A DNA stretch of 64,000 nucleotides from Solibacillus isronensis (lineage in GTDB: Bacteria; Bacillota; Bacilli; Bacillales_A; Planococcaceae): positions 310,001 through 374,000 of the forward strand of contig NZ_FVZN01000013.1 in the NCBI RefSeq assembly GCF_900168685.1, read 5' to 3'. Shown in pieces: positions 37,415-47,632 of the stretch. The position numbers and the translations under genes were made by a program. How positions within the stretch are numbered: position 1 is the first letter of the stretch; every line of letters begins with the position of its first letter. The notes under the pieces are model-generated. The model was not told the DNA's origin. It was given only the letters and a program-made list of their open reading frames with translations, and ran no database searches.

Positions 37415-38653
37415 TTATTGGATTATTAATGCCTCATCAACCCATACTTTCACTTCTTCATACATCGGCAAAAGCCCGTCGACAGGTATGTTTAATTGCT
37501 GTGCTAAAGGAATAATAATTTCCCACTCCAATTTACTTAAAGCGGTAGCAAACTGTAAATACGGCGTCATCTCCGTATATTCACCGGAGATTGTTTCCAA
37601 AATCATTTCCGATAGCGGCAATTGTGTAATGATTGCATTCATCGGGCACTTTAATAAGGAATCGATCAATGAAAACAGACCAACTAAAAAATACTCAGAG
37701 AAATTCTTTTTGTAATTAAGGCGGGCAATTTTTTCACATGCTTTTGCTCGGAACAAGGATGCATACATTAACTCCTGAAATACATCGTTATTTCGCTTCA
37801 CGTCAGATTCACGCATCGCCAGTAAATATATCCATCTCCGCAACTCCGTTAACCCTAGTAATAAAATAGCCTGCTTAATCGAGCGGACTTTCGTTTTCGA
37901 ACGTCTTGACGAACCATTGATTAATTTGAGCAAACGGTATGATAATGAAATTTCCCGTTCAATATTGTTCGCCAATACATCAATATTTGCTTCATCATCC
38001 CGCAACAACGAGATGATCTGGAAATATTGAAACAGATTTGCCGGTATGTCTCTAGCCGTCAGTATTTGCGGTTTTTCAAAGAAATAGCCTTGAAATAGAA
38101 AATAACCGGATTCTTTGGCCATTTCATACTGCTCACGCGTTTCTACTTTTTCTGCCAGTAGTTTAATATGAGGAAATTTCGTTTTTATCGTATTTTCAAT
38201 TGCCGCTCTCTCATTTTCACCTGTATGTAAAAAATCGATTTTTATATAATCAATGTGCCGAAAGAGCTCATCATAAATCAGAACTTCTTCATTAACGACA
38301 AAATCATCAAGCGCAATTTTATTCCCCGCATTTTTTAATTGTTTAAGCCGTTCAATTAACGCCATTGTAATCGGAATATCTTCCAATATTTCAATGACAA
38401 TTTGTCCATGCTCAATAAAATCCACTGATTCCTGCATAATCAGGGTTTCCGTAAAATTAATGAATGATGGCTTTCCATTGGCTACTTCTTTAATGCCGAT
38501 TGACAGAAATGAATTGATTAGCAGCTCAACGGTTGCTGTATCTGCATCAATATTCGGAAACTGGTTGGTGTAATTATTTCGATACAACAACTCATAAGCT
38601 ACGATTTCTTCATGTCTGTTAAATATAGGTTGTCGCCCAACAAATACTTCCAT
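37415..38653 (-). CDS. EAL-HDOD domain protein (YuxH-like)
   Basis: A 412-residue signalling protein. The N-terminal EAL-like domain (about 1-200) keeps AYELLYRN, ALDDF, KIDF and QGYFFEKP motifs, but the canonical EAL tripeptide is not seen. The C-terminal HDOD domain covers about 205-400. Proteins of this YuxH class usually lack demonstrated c-di-GMP phosphodiesterase activity, so a binding or adaptor role is possible. The start at 38653 follows GGGG. It is divergent from the enoyl-CoA hydratase gene. Confidence 0.87.
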   Translation of the reverse strand: MEVFVGRQPIFNRHEEIVAYELLYRNNYTNQFPNIDADTATVELLINSFLSIGIKEVANGKPSFINFTETLIMQESVDFIEHGQIVIEILEDIPITMALIERLKQLKNAGNKIALDDFVVNEEVLIYDELFRHIDYIKIDFLHTGENERAAIENTIKTKFPHIKLLAEKVETREQYEMAKESGYFLFQGYFFEKPQILTARDIPANLFQYFQIISLLRDDEANIDVLANNIEREISLSYRLLKLINGSSRRSKTKVRSIKQAILLLGLTELRRWIYLLAMRESDVKRNNDVFQELMYASLFRAKACEKIARLNYKKNFSEYFLVGLFSLIDSLLKCPMNAIITQLPLSEMILETISGEYTEMTPYLQFATALSKLEWEIIIPLAQQLNIPVDGLLPMYEEVKVWVDEALIIQ

Positions 38654-38772
38654 TTTGTAATTTCCCCAATACTCGTATATTTTCTCTCTATTAATTATGG
38701 AATTTGCTGTTATTTTGCAATTTTCCAATGTACTATAAAATTAGATTAACAAAATTCAAGGAGGCAGTAAAT

Positions 38773-39549
38773 GTGAACACTGTAAAATACGAGCAAAAAG
38801 ACTTTATTGCATATGTAACACTTGATCGCCCCGATATGTTAAACGCTTTTAATTATGAAATGCTGGAACAATTACGCAATGTTATTGAATCCATTCAAAT
38901 CCACCCTGATATTCGTCTTGTCATCATTACAGGTTCCGGTGATAAAGCCTTTTCGGTTGGTGCGGACTTAAAAGAAAGAAAAACATTGCCGGATACACTT
39001 GTGAAACGTAACTTAAACCGGTTCGGGGAAGTATTCACGCTCATTGAGCAATTACCGCAACCGACGATTTGTGTATTAAATGGCTATGCCTTTGGTGGCG
39101 GGCTTGAGCTTGCACTTGCTTGCGATTTCCGTATCGCGGCTGAAACGGTTTCCCTCGGCTTAACGGAAACAGGCTTAGGCATCATTCCGGGAGCTGGCGG
39201 AACACAGCGACTGCCCCGCTTAATCGGTGAAGCAAAAGCATTGGAGCTTATTTTGACAGCAAAACGAATGACTGCACATGAAGCACTTGACTATGGTGTC
39301 GTTACGAAAGTGGCACCGGTCGAAAGTTTACATGAAGTGACGGCCGACTTTGCCGCACTAATTTTACGAAATGCACCGATCGCAATACAGCAAGCTAAAT
39401 TTGCTGTAAAACAAGGGATGAAAACAGATATTCAAACAGGTCTCCAAATCGAACGAAAAGCCTATGAACTGACGATTCCAACTGAGGACCGCATTGAAGC
39501 ACTGAATGCATTCGCCGAGAAAAGAACTCCTCAGTTTAAAGGTAGATAA
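38773..39549 (+). CDS. Enoyl-CoA hydratase/isomerase family protein
   Basis: A 258-residue crotonase-fold enzyme starting with GTG eight bases after AAGGAGG. Oxyanion-hole segments (SVGADLKERK and GGGLELALACDFRIAA) are present. Catalytic glutamates appear in the expected places, in GGGLELAL (about residue 113) and ETGLGIIPGAGGTQRL (about 133). It is monocistronic. Hydration of short enoyl-CoA in fatty-acid or branched-chain amino-acid breakdown is likely; the exact substrate is unknown. Confidence 0.9.
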   Translation: MNTVKYEQKDFIAYVTLDRPDMLNAFNYEMLEQLRNVIESIQIHPDIRLVIITGSGDKAFSVGADLKERKTLPDTLVKRNLNRFGEVFTLIEQLPQPTICVLNGYAFGGGLELALACDFRIAAETVSLGLTETGLGIIPGAGGTQRLPRLIGEAKALELILTAKRMTAHEALDYGVVTKVAPVESLHEVTADFAALILRNAPIAIQQAKFAVKQGMKTDIQTGLQIERKAYELTIPTEDRIEALNAFAEKRTPQFKGR

Positions 39550-39562
39550 ATTTATACTAAAG

Positions 39563-39597
39563 AAAACAGGGCCCCCTCTAGTAGGAAGCCCTGTTTT
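39563..39597. terminator. Bidirectional terminator between convergent genes
   Basis: AAAACAGGG pairs with CCCTGTTTT, and lies between the hydratase and S9 peptidase genes. Confidence 0.85.
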
Positions 39598-39602
39598 ATC
39601 TT

Positions 39603-41576
39603 TTACAAGTATTTCTCAAACCATCCTGTAATTTGCTCAAGTCGTTCTAATCGTAAGTTCGGGATACCTGTACGTGATAAGTTATGGTCACATTCAGGGA
39701 AACGGACGAAGCCGACCTCTTTGCCCATTTTCTTAAGCGTAATATAAAGTTGCTCTGCCTGCTCAATCGGGCAGCGGAAATCACGTTCACTGTGCAAAAT
39801 AAGCAGCGGTGTTTCCACATTAGCCGCATATTTCAACGGTGAGTGGTGCCACAATTTTTCCACATCATTCATATCTGCGAGCATTTGCCATTCAGAAAAA
39901 TAATAACCGATATCCGATACGCCGTAGAAGCTGATCCAGTTTGAGATCGAACGTTGGGTAACAGCTGCTTTAAAGCGGTTCGTATGACCAACAACCCAGT
40001 TCGTCATAAAGCCGCCATAGCTTCCGCCAGTAATTCCTAAACGTGACTCATCGATCCATGCATAGTTTTCCAGTGCATAATCAACACCAGCCATAATATC
40101 TTCATAGTCCCCATCGCCATAATTGCCGCGTACACCGTCAACAAACTCCTGGCTGTAACCATGACTGCCTCGTGGGTTTACGTAAAGCACGCCATACCCT
40201 TTCGCCGCTAATAGCTGCATCTCATGGAAAAACGTATTCGCATATAAAGTGTGCGGTCCGCCGTGCACTTCAACAATTAACGGATATTTTTCCCCTTCTG
40301 TATACTGTGCAGGCTTCATGATCCAACCATGTACAGTTAAACCGTCTTTTGATGTATACGAAATTGCTTCAGGTTCAGACAGCGTAGTCTCTTGTAAAAA
40401 CTTTTCGTTAAACGTTGTTAACTGCTTACGATCACCTGTTGTAATATCAAAGTCAAACAGCTCCCCAGGGAATGTTCCATTGGATACCGTCATTAATGCA
40501 CGGTTACCGTTATTAAAGATCGCATAGCCGTATACATGCTCATTTTCTGGTGACGCAGGATAAAGTGCACCCTCCAATGTTGCATAATATAAGCGGATAT
40601 CCCCTTCAGTCGATACTTGGAAATACAAATCATTGTTTTCTGTCCATACTACAGACGGAGCCGACACACCTTGCTGAATGTCTGCAACCGCATAGTCGCC
40701 AACCGGCAAGTCCAGCATTTCCGTCAACTTTTGAGTCGTTTTCGTTTCGGTATCATAAATATAAACATGTCCATGTGTAGCATTTCTGAATGTATGATCC
40801 GAACCGCCAAATGCAATGTAGCGGTCATCAAATGAAAACTCAGCCCCGCCAAAGTAGCCGTCTTCGTCTATTAGAACTGTTTCTTCTTTCGTATCTACAT
40901 TAACTAGATAAAGCGGTGTACGGAACACATCATCCGTATTTTCTGCACGGTTCACACCGATCACCAATGTTTTCCCGTCATGTGAAATACCTTGTAAGCT
41001 ATGTGAATAATCGCCTTTTGTAAAAGTATTCACTTCTTTCGTAGCTAAATCAACCGAAGCAATTTGTGAATAGCGGTCCTGTTTCAATAACCCGATACTA
41101 TCTGCTTTGTATTTCATTTTATCCACGACATAGGCTTTCGGGAATTTCGTATCTTCCTTTTCTTCCGCTTTCGTAATATCCAGCCCTTTTTTAACTGTGC
41201 TTGTAATCCAAACTTTCTGGCCACAAGGACTCCATAAAAATGAATTTACACCATTTGGAAGTGTCGTAATTTCCTGTGCTTCCCCACCACGGCGGTTTAA
41301 TATGTATAGTTGCTGTTTTTCATTGCGCTTTACTAAAAATGCGACTTGTTTGCCGTCCGGTGACCACTCGGGATTCGTCACACGTTCATTGCCGTATGTC
41401 CATTGTGTTGTTTCCCCTGATTCCAGGTCGATATGGAACAGATGAGCATTGTAATTATTTTCTTCTTTATTAATCACTGTTCGAATAAATACCGCCTCTT
41501 GCTCATTTGGCGCAAGTACCGGATTTGTAATAGATTGAATTTCGAACAAGCTTTCTTTTGTAATATACTTCGTCAT
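39603..41576 (-). CDS. S9-family prolyl oligopeptidase-type serine peptidase
   Basis: A 657-residue cytoplasmic peptidase. The first 390 residues form a beta-propeller with repeated WSPDGK-type blades. The C-terminal alpha/beta-hydrolase domain holds the catalytic Ser519 (GGSYGGFM), Asp599 (SERDFRC) and His631 (ECDHNLSR). No signal peptide is seen. The start follows GAGGTG. Acylaminoacyl peptidase or dipeptidyl peptidase activity on short peptides is plausible. It is monocistronic. Confidence 0.93.
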   Translation of the reverse strand: MTKYITKESLFEIQSITNPVLAPNEQEAVFIRTVINKEENNYNAHLFHIDLESGETTQWTYGNERVTNPEWSPDGKQVAFLVKRNEKQQLYILNRRGGEAQEITTLPNGVNSFLWSPCGQKVWITSTVKKGLDITKAEEKEDTKFPKAYVVDKMKYKADSIGLLKQDRYSQIASVDLATKEVNTFTKGDYSHSLQGISHDGKTLVIGVNRAENTDDVFRTPLYLVNVDTKEETVLIDEDGYFGGAEFSFDDRYIAFGGSDHTFRNATHGHVYIYDTETKTTQKLTEMLDLPVGDYAVADIQQGVSAPSVVWTENNDLYFQVSTEGDIRLYYATLEGALYPASPENEHVYGYAIFNNGNRALMTVSNGTFPGELFDFDITTGDRKQLTTFNEKFLQETTLSEPEAISYTSKDGLTVHGWIMKPAQYTEGEKYPLIVEVHGGPHTLYANTFFHEMQLLAAKGYGVLYVNPRGSHGYSQEFVDGVRGNYGDGDYEDIMAGVDYALENYAWIDESRLGITGGSYGGFMTNWVVGHTNRFKAAVTQRSISNWISFYGVSDIGYYFSEWQMLADMNDVEKLWHHSPLKYAANVETPLLILHSERDFRCPIEQAEQLYITLKKMGKEVGFVRFPECDHNLSRTGIPNLRLERLEQITGWFEKYL

Positions 41577-41708
41577 TAAAACACCTCTTCATTTATTTCG
41601 ATTCCCGTAATAACAATGTACCATCTTTTATTTGAAATTTCAAAATATAAAATATAAATATATAGAATAAAAGTTTATCCTTCTTCTCATAGAGATTCTT
41701 ATTTAGTT

Positions 41709-41823
41709 CCGGTTTTCTTTTGGCGGGGGCCGCATAGCAGCAGTAAAGGCACGCCGTAAACGTCGCACCTTTACTGCTGCTATTATTGCGGCTTGGGACT
41801 CCCGCCAAATCAATAGTGTCCGG
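41709..41823. repeat. Long inverted repeat with CCGG ends
   Basis: A perfect 15-base core stem pairs 41735-41749 with 41768-41782, around an 18-base loop. Outer arms with TTTGGCGGG and CCCGCCAAA extend the pairing to CCGG at both ends. It could be a small palindromic mobile element or a transcribed hairpin. Confidence 0.7.
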
Positions 41824-42034
41824 CTCTAAACCGTAACGCCCTTTAGTCGGCGCTTACAGTGGTAGGCGCCGGTTCTACGCACAAAGTTAATCTTTCTTTA
41901 TAAAAAAATGATAGCCCTTGTTACAAAAAATTTCTCTCCTTTCTAAAAAGGAGATACTTTATGAGAAAGTAGGCGCCTTGCGAATGCACAGCGCCTCCCG
42001 ATATAAGCAACGATTGAAACAACGGTACTTTAAG

Positions 42035-42120
42035 ATTGGCAGGCGTCTCAAAAAGCACGAAGAAAAGTCGCAAAGACATGTGCAACATGGCTTGGTGACT
42101 TTTGTGCTTAGCCCGCCAAT
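42035..42120. ncRNA. Candidate structured RNA (three stacked stems)
   Basis: ATTGGCAGGC (42035-42044) pairs with GCCCGCCAAT (42111-42120) with one mismatch. AAGCAC plus AAAAGTC (42053-42069) pair with GACTTTT plus GTGCTT (42097-42109), with a short bulge. CATGT and ACATG form the tip. No start codon or family is recognised, and the transcribed strand is not known. Confidence 0.35.
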
Positions 42121-42191
42121 AACCACCGGAACATTATAAGAAGCTTTATGAGGACAATCCCTCAACCGGCACCTTTTTATTTTTCAATTTT

Positions 42192-42225
42192 TAAAAAACA
42201 CCCGCCACAAAGTATGGCAGGTGTT
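42192..42225 (-). terminator. Terminator after the acyl-CoA ligase gene
   Basis: ACACC and GCCA pair with TGGC and GGTGT; the minus-strand read is followed by TTTTTT. Confidence 0.8.
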
Positions 42226-42231
42226 GGAATG

Positions 42232-43782
42232 TTATGTTCTTGCGATTTCTTTTAAAGAACGGCGCAGAATTTTGCCTGTTGTGTTTTTTGGCAGCTCGTC
42301 CAAAATTTCAATAACAGTCGGCACTTTGTATTTCACAATACGGTCTGCACAAAATTCGCGAATCGCTTCTATTGTTAAAGTCGGATCCTTTAATACAACG
42401 TAAGCATTTACCGCCTCACCGAAATCCGGATCCGGGAAGCCTACTACAGCCGCTTCCACAATTCCTTCATGTGAGAACAATACTTCTTCTACTTCACGAG
42501 GATAAACGTTGTAACCGCCTACAATAATCATATCTTTTTTGCGGTCTACAATATAAAAGTAATCTTCCTCATCTTTTGTTGCTAAGTCACCTGTATATAA
42601 CCAGCCATCACGAATCGTCACTGCTGTTTCTTCCGGCATGTTGTAATAGCCTTTCATGACATTCGGTCCGCGCACGATCAGTTCGCCTACTTCCCCAACG
42701 CCCACTTCATCCCCATTTTCGTCGACCACTTTATTTTCAACATTGCTGATCGACTGTCCGATTGACCCTGGTTTACGGTCACGGTCAATCGGATTGAAGC
42801 ATGTAACCGGTGAAGCTTCAGATAAGCCATATCCTTCAGAAATCCGTACATTGAACTTTTGTTCAAAGTTAAGCAGCAATGAAACAGGTAATGAGGCACC
42901 ACCTGAAATCGCCATACGAATTGTTGAAAATGCGGCAACATCCGCTTTGTCATATTGATAAAGGAAATTGTACATCGTCGGAACGCCCGCAAATACCGTC
43001 GCTTTATAAGCCGAAATCAACTCGAAAATTTCTCCCGGACTAAAGCGTGGCGCTAATAAAATTGTTGCTCCGCGTGTTAACGGTGAATTGACAACTACCG
43101 TTAATGCAAAGACGTGGAAAACCGGCAATGTTGCCACAATACGGTCTTCTGATGTCATTTTTAAGTAATCGCCAATATCTCTGGCATTCGAGAATAAATT
43201 GTTATGTGTCAGCATGGCACCTTTCGGATGACCTGTCGTACCGGAAGTATATAGAATTATCGCCGTATCATCAGGCGCTACTTCTACTGGATCCGTTGTA
43301 CGTGCTGTTGTTGCTAATACTTGTGAAAACAGCTTCGTCTTTTCTTTTGCTCCATCTGAAAGCGCGGCATATTTTTCGCCGATGTCTTCTGTCGTTTCGC
43401 AAATGATATATTGTTCTACTTGTGGGAATCTGTGCACCCCTGCTTCCACAAGCGGTAATAATAAATCAAGTGCGATGACAACCTTTACATCACCATTTTG
43501 GATGATGTACGAGATTTCTTCTGCTGTATAGATTGGATTAATCGGAATTGCCACAGCACCAATACGCATTGATGCGTATAAACTGATGATGAAATGCGGT
43601 GTATTACCTAATAAAAACGCGATATGGTCGCCCTTTTTTACACCTAAATCCTCCAAAGCAGCTGCAAATCTTGCAACCGATTGCTCCAATTCACCGTAAG
43701 ATGTGCCTTTACCTAAAAAGTAGTACGCTGTTTTTTCTGGTTGTTCGAAAGCTTGTTGTCTTACCTTTTCAACTAAATTCAA
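42232..43782 (-). CDS. lcfB: Long-chain fatty-acid-CoA ligase
   Basis: A 516-residue ANL-superfamily enzyme. The ATP-binding P-loop YTSGTTGHPKGAM is near residue 165, GYGLSEASPVTCF near 308, WLYTGDLA near 395, and the C-terminal lysine motif GKILRR completes the fold. A TTG start at 43782 is preferred: AGGGGG lies nine bases upstream, and the resulting MNLVEK N-terminus matches LcfB. The ATG nine bases earlier overlaps the Shine-Dalgarno. It activates fatty acids for beta-oxidation. It is monocistronic. Confidence 0.92.
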   Translation of the reverse strand: MNLVEKVRQQAFEQPEKTAYYFLGKGTSYGELEQSVARFAAALEDLGVKKGDHIAFLLGNTPHFIISLYASMRIGAVAIPINPIYTAEEISYIIQNGDVKVVIALDLLLPLVEAGVHRFPQVEQYIICETTEDIGEKYAALSDGAKEKTKLFSQVLATTARTTDPVEVAPDDTAIILYTSGTTGHPKGAMLTHNNLFSNARDIGDYLKMTSEDRIVATLPVFHVFALTVVVNSPLTRGATILLAPRFSPGEIFELISAYKATVFAGVPTMYNFLYQYDKADVAAFSTIRMAISGGASLPVSLLLNFEQKFNVRISEGYGLSEASPVTCFNPIDRDRKPGSIGQSISNVENKVVDENGDEVGVGEVGELIVRGPNVMKGYYNMPEETAVTIRDGWLYTGDLATKDEEDYFYIVDRKKDMIIVGGYNVYPREVEEVLFSHEGIVEAAVVGFPDPDFGEAVNAYVVLKDPTLTIEAIREFCADRIVKYKVPTVIEILDELPKNTTGKILRRSLKEIART

Positions 43783-43920
43783 TACACCCATCCCCCTATG
43801 CGTAAAATGAAAAAATATTCACTCTATTAGCATTATAGAATAAGTATATTAATAAAACAATATGAAAATCTCGTTTATTCATAAATATTGTACTAAAATC
43901 ATTTTTTCTCTATTTTAAAC

Positions 43921-45855
43921 TCATCCGCGCACATGTGAAATATAACGCCAGCGGATTAGGAAAAAGTAGACAATTTGGATTAGGGCAAACATTGTAAACG
44001 AAAATACGACTTCTTTTACGATCGATAAATTCATGACATCGTTCAGTACGGCTTGCACAACATAGAACGCAAATGCACTATGTACAAAGGCTAATCCCCA
44101 TGGTAGGAAAAATTGAATCATTAAATTTCTCGTAATAAGACGCTTTAGTTCTTTACCGCTTAACCCTACTTTAATGAGCATATCGAACTGCTTTTTCTCT
44201 CGGTCCAAGTTTGCATATATTTTAAAATAAATAAAACTTCCTGACGCAAGTAGAAACACAGCTACTACTAATATACCGATGAGTGTTAATAAAGAATACG
44301 TAGCTAATATATAAGAATAATTTAATCCGGCATTTTCAAAGTAAAACGGCAATGTATATTCACTGTTGATCAGATAATCGCGGGCGACCATCTGCTGAAT
44401 ATCAATTCCGACATTTTCCGTTTCGGTCCAGTTAGGAATATCAAACGTAAATAAATGATAGCCAGGCTCGACATATGGTGCCATCTCAAACTCATTTGTC
44501 AGCTTTTCAAAGTCTTCATCACTAATAATGATGGAGTTACTGCTAATAATAGCTGTCGGGAAAAACATTTTCGGGTACACACTGTTAATCGTCAGGTCCA
44601 CGTTATTTTCCTTCAGCACTGTCTTTACTTCCGTCTTCTCCAGCTTTTCAATCGAATCTTCCGAATAAGGAATGAACATAGCTTCCCCGCTTTTTAAATT
44701 CACGAGAGGATATTTATATGAAAACAGTAGATGATTAATATCCGTTTCCCGGAAAACTTCAACCGGATTTGATGTATACGATGATGTTTGACGCATAACC
44801 GTAAAGCGCGTCATATGATAACTGATGTCATTAAACTCAAGCTCATCGATTATCGATAAAATATGTTCAATTTCATAAGGATTATCCATTTCCCCTTTAT
44901 ACATAAGCCCGATCGGATTGATTTTGTCATACTGTGATGTGTAAGAAGACATCGCCGATAAAATACCGACTGTTAAAAAGGCAAGTGTTGAAACAAGTGT
45001 CACTATGAAAAACATGCGTGAGTTGAAACGTAAAATCTGCACCTGTTCGGCGATTGCCAGCATGCGTGCCCGTCTCCAGTAAAACGGCTTATGTCCCTTC
45101 AACCGGTCAATAATATAAAGTGTCGTATCGGAAAAGAAATAATACGTCCCCAATGTCACGAAAACAGGGATCAGTAATGTATACGAAAAAATAGATGACT
45201 TCGTTGTGATGAGTGCAAGACCGTATCCACATAAAATAAGGATGATTCCTAAAATGGCATTACGCTTTGAATAGGTCGCTGCAGCATCCACAAACTTTGG
45301 CCCTCTTATAAAGTTCCGTATTTTAATATCCGGTGTAAAAAGGATGCTCAACATCGAGATAATAACAAATGCGCTTAAATAAACGAATAATGTCAACACA
45401 AACGGCTCCCATGACAAATAGAGCGGCAACGAATTTAAATTTAAAATTTCACGGACAATCATAAAGAAAAATTTTGAAAATGCGAATCCGAATACAATAC
45501 CGGAAATACATGAAAAAATCCCGATTGTCATTGTTTCGATGATAACGAGTTTTCCTAACTGATTCCGGTCCATCCCAAGATGAAGTAAAATCGCAAACTC
45601 TTTAGACCGCGCTTCCAAAAAGGCACGCATCGAGTAAAAAATAAAAAACCACGAAAACAGCACGAGAACGATTTCAGCAAAAACCATTCCGGCGATCGAT
45701 ACTTCCCCTAAAAAACCTCGTTCAATTTCAGGATGAAACATGAGCATCGAATAAATAAAGAACACAAAAACACTGAAAAAGCTGGCCATAAAGAAGGCGG
45801 CATAGTTACGAAAATTCCGGAAAACGTTACGGTAAGCGAATTGAAGAAAAGTCAC
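43921..45855 (-). CDS. Bce-type antimicrobial-peptide ABC transporter permease
   Basis: A 644-residue BceB/YxdM-like FtsX-family permease with about ten transmembrane segments. A large extracellular domain lies between segments VII and VIII (about residues 310-520), the usual peptide-sensing loop. It overlaps the ATPase gene end by 29 bases, so translation is coupled. With its ATPase it senses and removes cell-wall-active peptides (bacitracin, lantibiotics or similar) and signals to the kinase upstream. Confidence 0.92.
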   Translation of the reverse strand: MTFLQFAYRNVFRNFRNYAAFFMASFFSVFVFFIYSMLMFHPEIERGFLGEVSIAGMVFAEIVLVLFSWFFIFYSMRAFLEARSKEFAILLHLGMDRNQLGKLVIIETMTIGIFSCISGIVFGFAFSKFFFMIVREILNLNSLPLYLSWEPFVLTLFVYLSAFVIISMLSILFTPDIKIRNFIRGPKFVDAAATYSKRNAILGIILILCGYGLALITTKSSIFSYTLLIPVFVTLGTYYFFSDTTLYIIDRLKGHKPFYWRRARMLAIAEQVQILRFNSRMFFIVTLVSTLAFLTVGILSAMSSYTSQYDKINPIGLMYKGEMDNPYEIEHILSIIDELEFNDISYHMTRFTVMRQTSSYTSNPVEVFRETDINHLLFSYKYPLVNLKSGEAMFIPYSEDSIEKLEKTEVKTVLKENNVDLTINSVYPKMFFPTAIISSNSIIISDEDFEKLTNEFEMAPYVEPGYHLFTFDIPNWTETENVGIDIQQMVARDYLINSEYTLPFYFENAGLNYSYILATYSLLTLIGILVVAVFLLASGSFIYFKIYANLDREKKQFDMLIKVGLSGKELKRLITRNLMIQFFLPWGLAFVHSAFAFYVVQAVLNDVMNLSIVKEVVFSFTMFALIQIVYFFLIRWRYISHVRG

Positions 45856-46600
45856 CTACATGTCCCCCTAATAAACTTAATACATTTAAAATGCGCTGGA
45901 AAAATGTTTGGCGACGATCGTCTGTATAAATTTCATTGAAAAACTCACCGTCTTTAATAAAAATTACACGATCGCAATAACTCGCTGCAATCGGATCATG
46001 TGTCACCATTAAAATCGTCGTATCATTTTCTTTATTCATTCTTGCTAAAAGCTCCAGCACTTCTCGCGATGCATTCGAATCCAGATTCCCTGTCGGCTCA
46101 TCGGCTAAAACGAGCATCGGGTGATGGATCAGTGCACGTGCAATTGCTGTTCTCTGGGCTTGTCCTCCTGATATTTCATTCGGACGCTTCATTAAAATTG
46201 ACGTTAAATCGAGCAGCTCACTTAAATAGTGCAGCCGTTCCTCCATGACAGATATCGGCTGTTCATCAATTGTCAGCGGTAAAATGATATTTTCCTCCAC
46301 CGTCAATGTCGGCAGCAGGTTAAAGTCCTGGAAGACGAAGCCGAGCTGGCGGCGTCTAAAATAGGCTAGTTCCTCACTATTAAGCTTTTGCGGTTTCATG
46401 CCATTAAAGACAATCTCTCCGGATGTCAGCGTATCGATCATGGATACCATATTTAACAACGTCGTTTTCCCGCTGCCGGATGGACCCATAATTGCGACAA
46501 ATTCACCCTTTTCTACTTCAAAACTAAGCTGGTTGAGTGCTCGCTTCGTCACTTTTCCTTCATAAACTTTCGTAGCATCTTGTATTTGTAAAATAGACAT
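45827..46600 (-). CDS. Bce-type ABC transporter ATP-binding protein
   Basis: A 257-residue ATPase of the MacB/BceA class. Walker A GPSGSGKT is at 39-46, signature SGGQAQR near 143, Walker [13 protein letters not shown] near 160, and switch histidine in VTHDP. The start follows AAAAGGAG. It has an extended C-terminus of about 25 residues after the conserved core, which overlaps the permease start. Confidence 0.94.
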   Translation of the reverse strand: MSILQIQDATKVYEGKVTKRALNQLSFEVEKGEFVAIMGPSGSGKTTLLNMVSMIDTLTSGEIVFNGMKPQKLNSEELAYFRRRQLGFVFQDFNLLPTLTVEENIILPLTIDEQPISVMEERLHYLSELLDLTSILMKRPNEISGGQAQRTAIARALIHHPMLVLADEPTGNLDSNASREVLELLARMNKENDTTILMVTHDPIAASYCDRVIFIKDGEFFNEIYTDDRRQTFFQRILNVLSLLGGHVGDFSSIRLP

Positions 46601-46648
46601 AGTAACTCCTTTTAACCAAGTCTGTTTCTTTCAATCAATAATAATCCC

Positions 46649-47632
46649 TCATGACTGAAAAATTACTTCAATTTGTGTACCTTTACCAACTTCCGATGTA
46701 ATTAAAAGCTGGTGTCCGAGCTTATCACAAATCTCCTTTGCGATATAGAGTCCCATGCCGGTAGATTCTCCGCTTTTCCGGCCGTTTTCACCGGTAAAGA
46801 AAGGCTTCATTACACGAGGTAAATCGGATCTAGGAATACCGACTCCTTCATCACGTATGAACAAATGGACATGCTGTTCTTTTTGCACCGCCGTAATATA
46901 CAATTTTTTATTCGGCTCAAATGTATATTTCACCGCGTTCGTAATGAACTGCCCAATAAGGAAGTTCAGCCACTTCATATCACTCATGACGATTAACTCT
47001 TCGTCAATGTTCACTTCCGGAAACACTCGGTTGGCGATAAACAGACGTTTATGTTCATTAACATTTGCCATGATTGCAGATTTTAAAGGCACTTTTCCGA
47101 TTTGCATATCATCCGAAAAGTTTTCCAGACGTGCATTCACTAAAACCATTTCAAGACCGCGCTTCAAACGTTCGGTTTCCTCCTGAACACTTTTTTTATC
47201 CAGCTCTTCTTCCTGCTGCAGCAAAAGCTCCAAAACAGAGACAGGGGTTTTCATCTGATGTACCCACTGGTTCATAAATTTATATTGTCTGGATTGTGCC
47301 GCATAAAGCGCCTGCACTTCATGCTGATACAATTTGTACAGCTCATGCAAATAACGCTCTGTCTCCATATATTCCGTTGTTTTCGCATTCTTTTGAAGCG
47401 CATCTTCCATCGTTTGCGGCAGCGTGGAAATCTTCGCTAAATAACGGCGTCTCAGCATATAGCGCACGACTAAAAATGAGACAATTAGAAGAAGGCTGAT
47501 CGCAATCGCATAAATGGCCGTAGTGACACTGCGAAAGCCATCCAGCCAAAATAACGAAATTAAAAATAATGTGAGGGCGATTTGAAAAATCAGGTAGGAA
47601 AGATGTTCCTTCACAAATAATTTGATCGCCAT
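46649..47632 (-). CDS. Bce-type intramembrane-sensing histidine kinase
   Basis: A 327-residue kinase with two closely spaced transmembrane segments (about 12-30 and 38-57) and almost no extracellular loop, as in BceS. The phosphoacceptor is His125 in WVHQMKTPV, and the ATPase N, G1 and G2 boxes (FITNAVKYT, RDEGVGI, GMGLYIAKE) follow. It probably cannot sense peptide alone and relies on the ABC permease. It overlaps the regulator stop (TAATG). Confidence 0.93.
   Translation of the reverse strand: MAIKLFVKEHLSYLIFQIALTLFLISLFWLDGFRSVTTAIYAIAISLLLIVSFLVVRYMLRRRYLAKISTLPQTMEDALQKNAKTTEYMETERYLHELYKLYQHEVQALYAAQSRQYKFMNQWVHQMKTPVSVLELLLQQEEELDKKSVQEETERLKRGLEMVLVNARLENFSDDMQIGKVPLKSAIMANVNEHKRLFIANRVFPEVNIDEELIVMSDMKWLNFLIGQFITNAVKYTFEPNKKLYITAVQKEQHVHLFIRDEGVGIPRSDLPRVMKPFFTGENGRKSGESTGMGLYIAKEICDKLGHQLLITSEVGKGTQIEVIFQS

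Larger units (their letters stand above)
41577..42191. other. Gene-free, structure-rich region
   Basis: About 615 bases with no supported gene on either strand. It holds a long inverted repeat (41709-41823), a GGCGC/GCGCC hairpin region around 41851-41871, another GGCGC...GCGCC hairpin at about 41972-41995, and a three-stem candidate RNA (42035-42120). Overall composition is GC-richer than the neighbouring spacers. Confidence 0.6.

Noticed and set aside
41918-42165. Small ORFs on both strands in the hairpin-rich gap (41918-42139 plus, 41959-42165 minus)
   Set aside because: They overlap each other and the strong stems, have no good ribosome-binding site and give basic, low-complexity products. 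They are by-products of structured RNA or repeat sequence.
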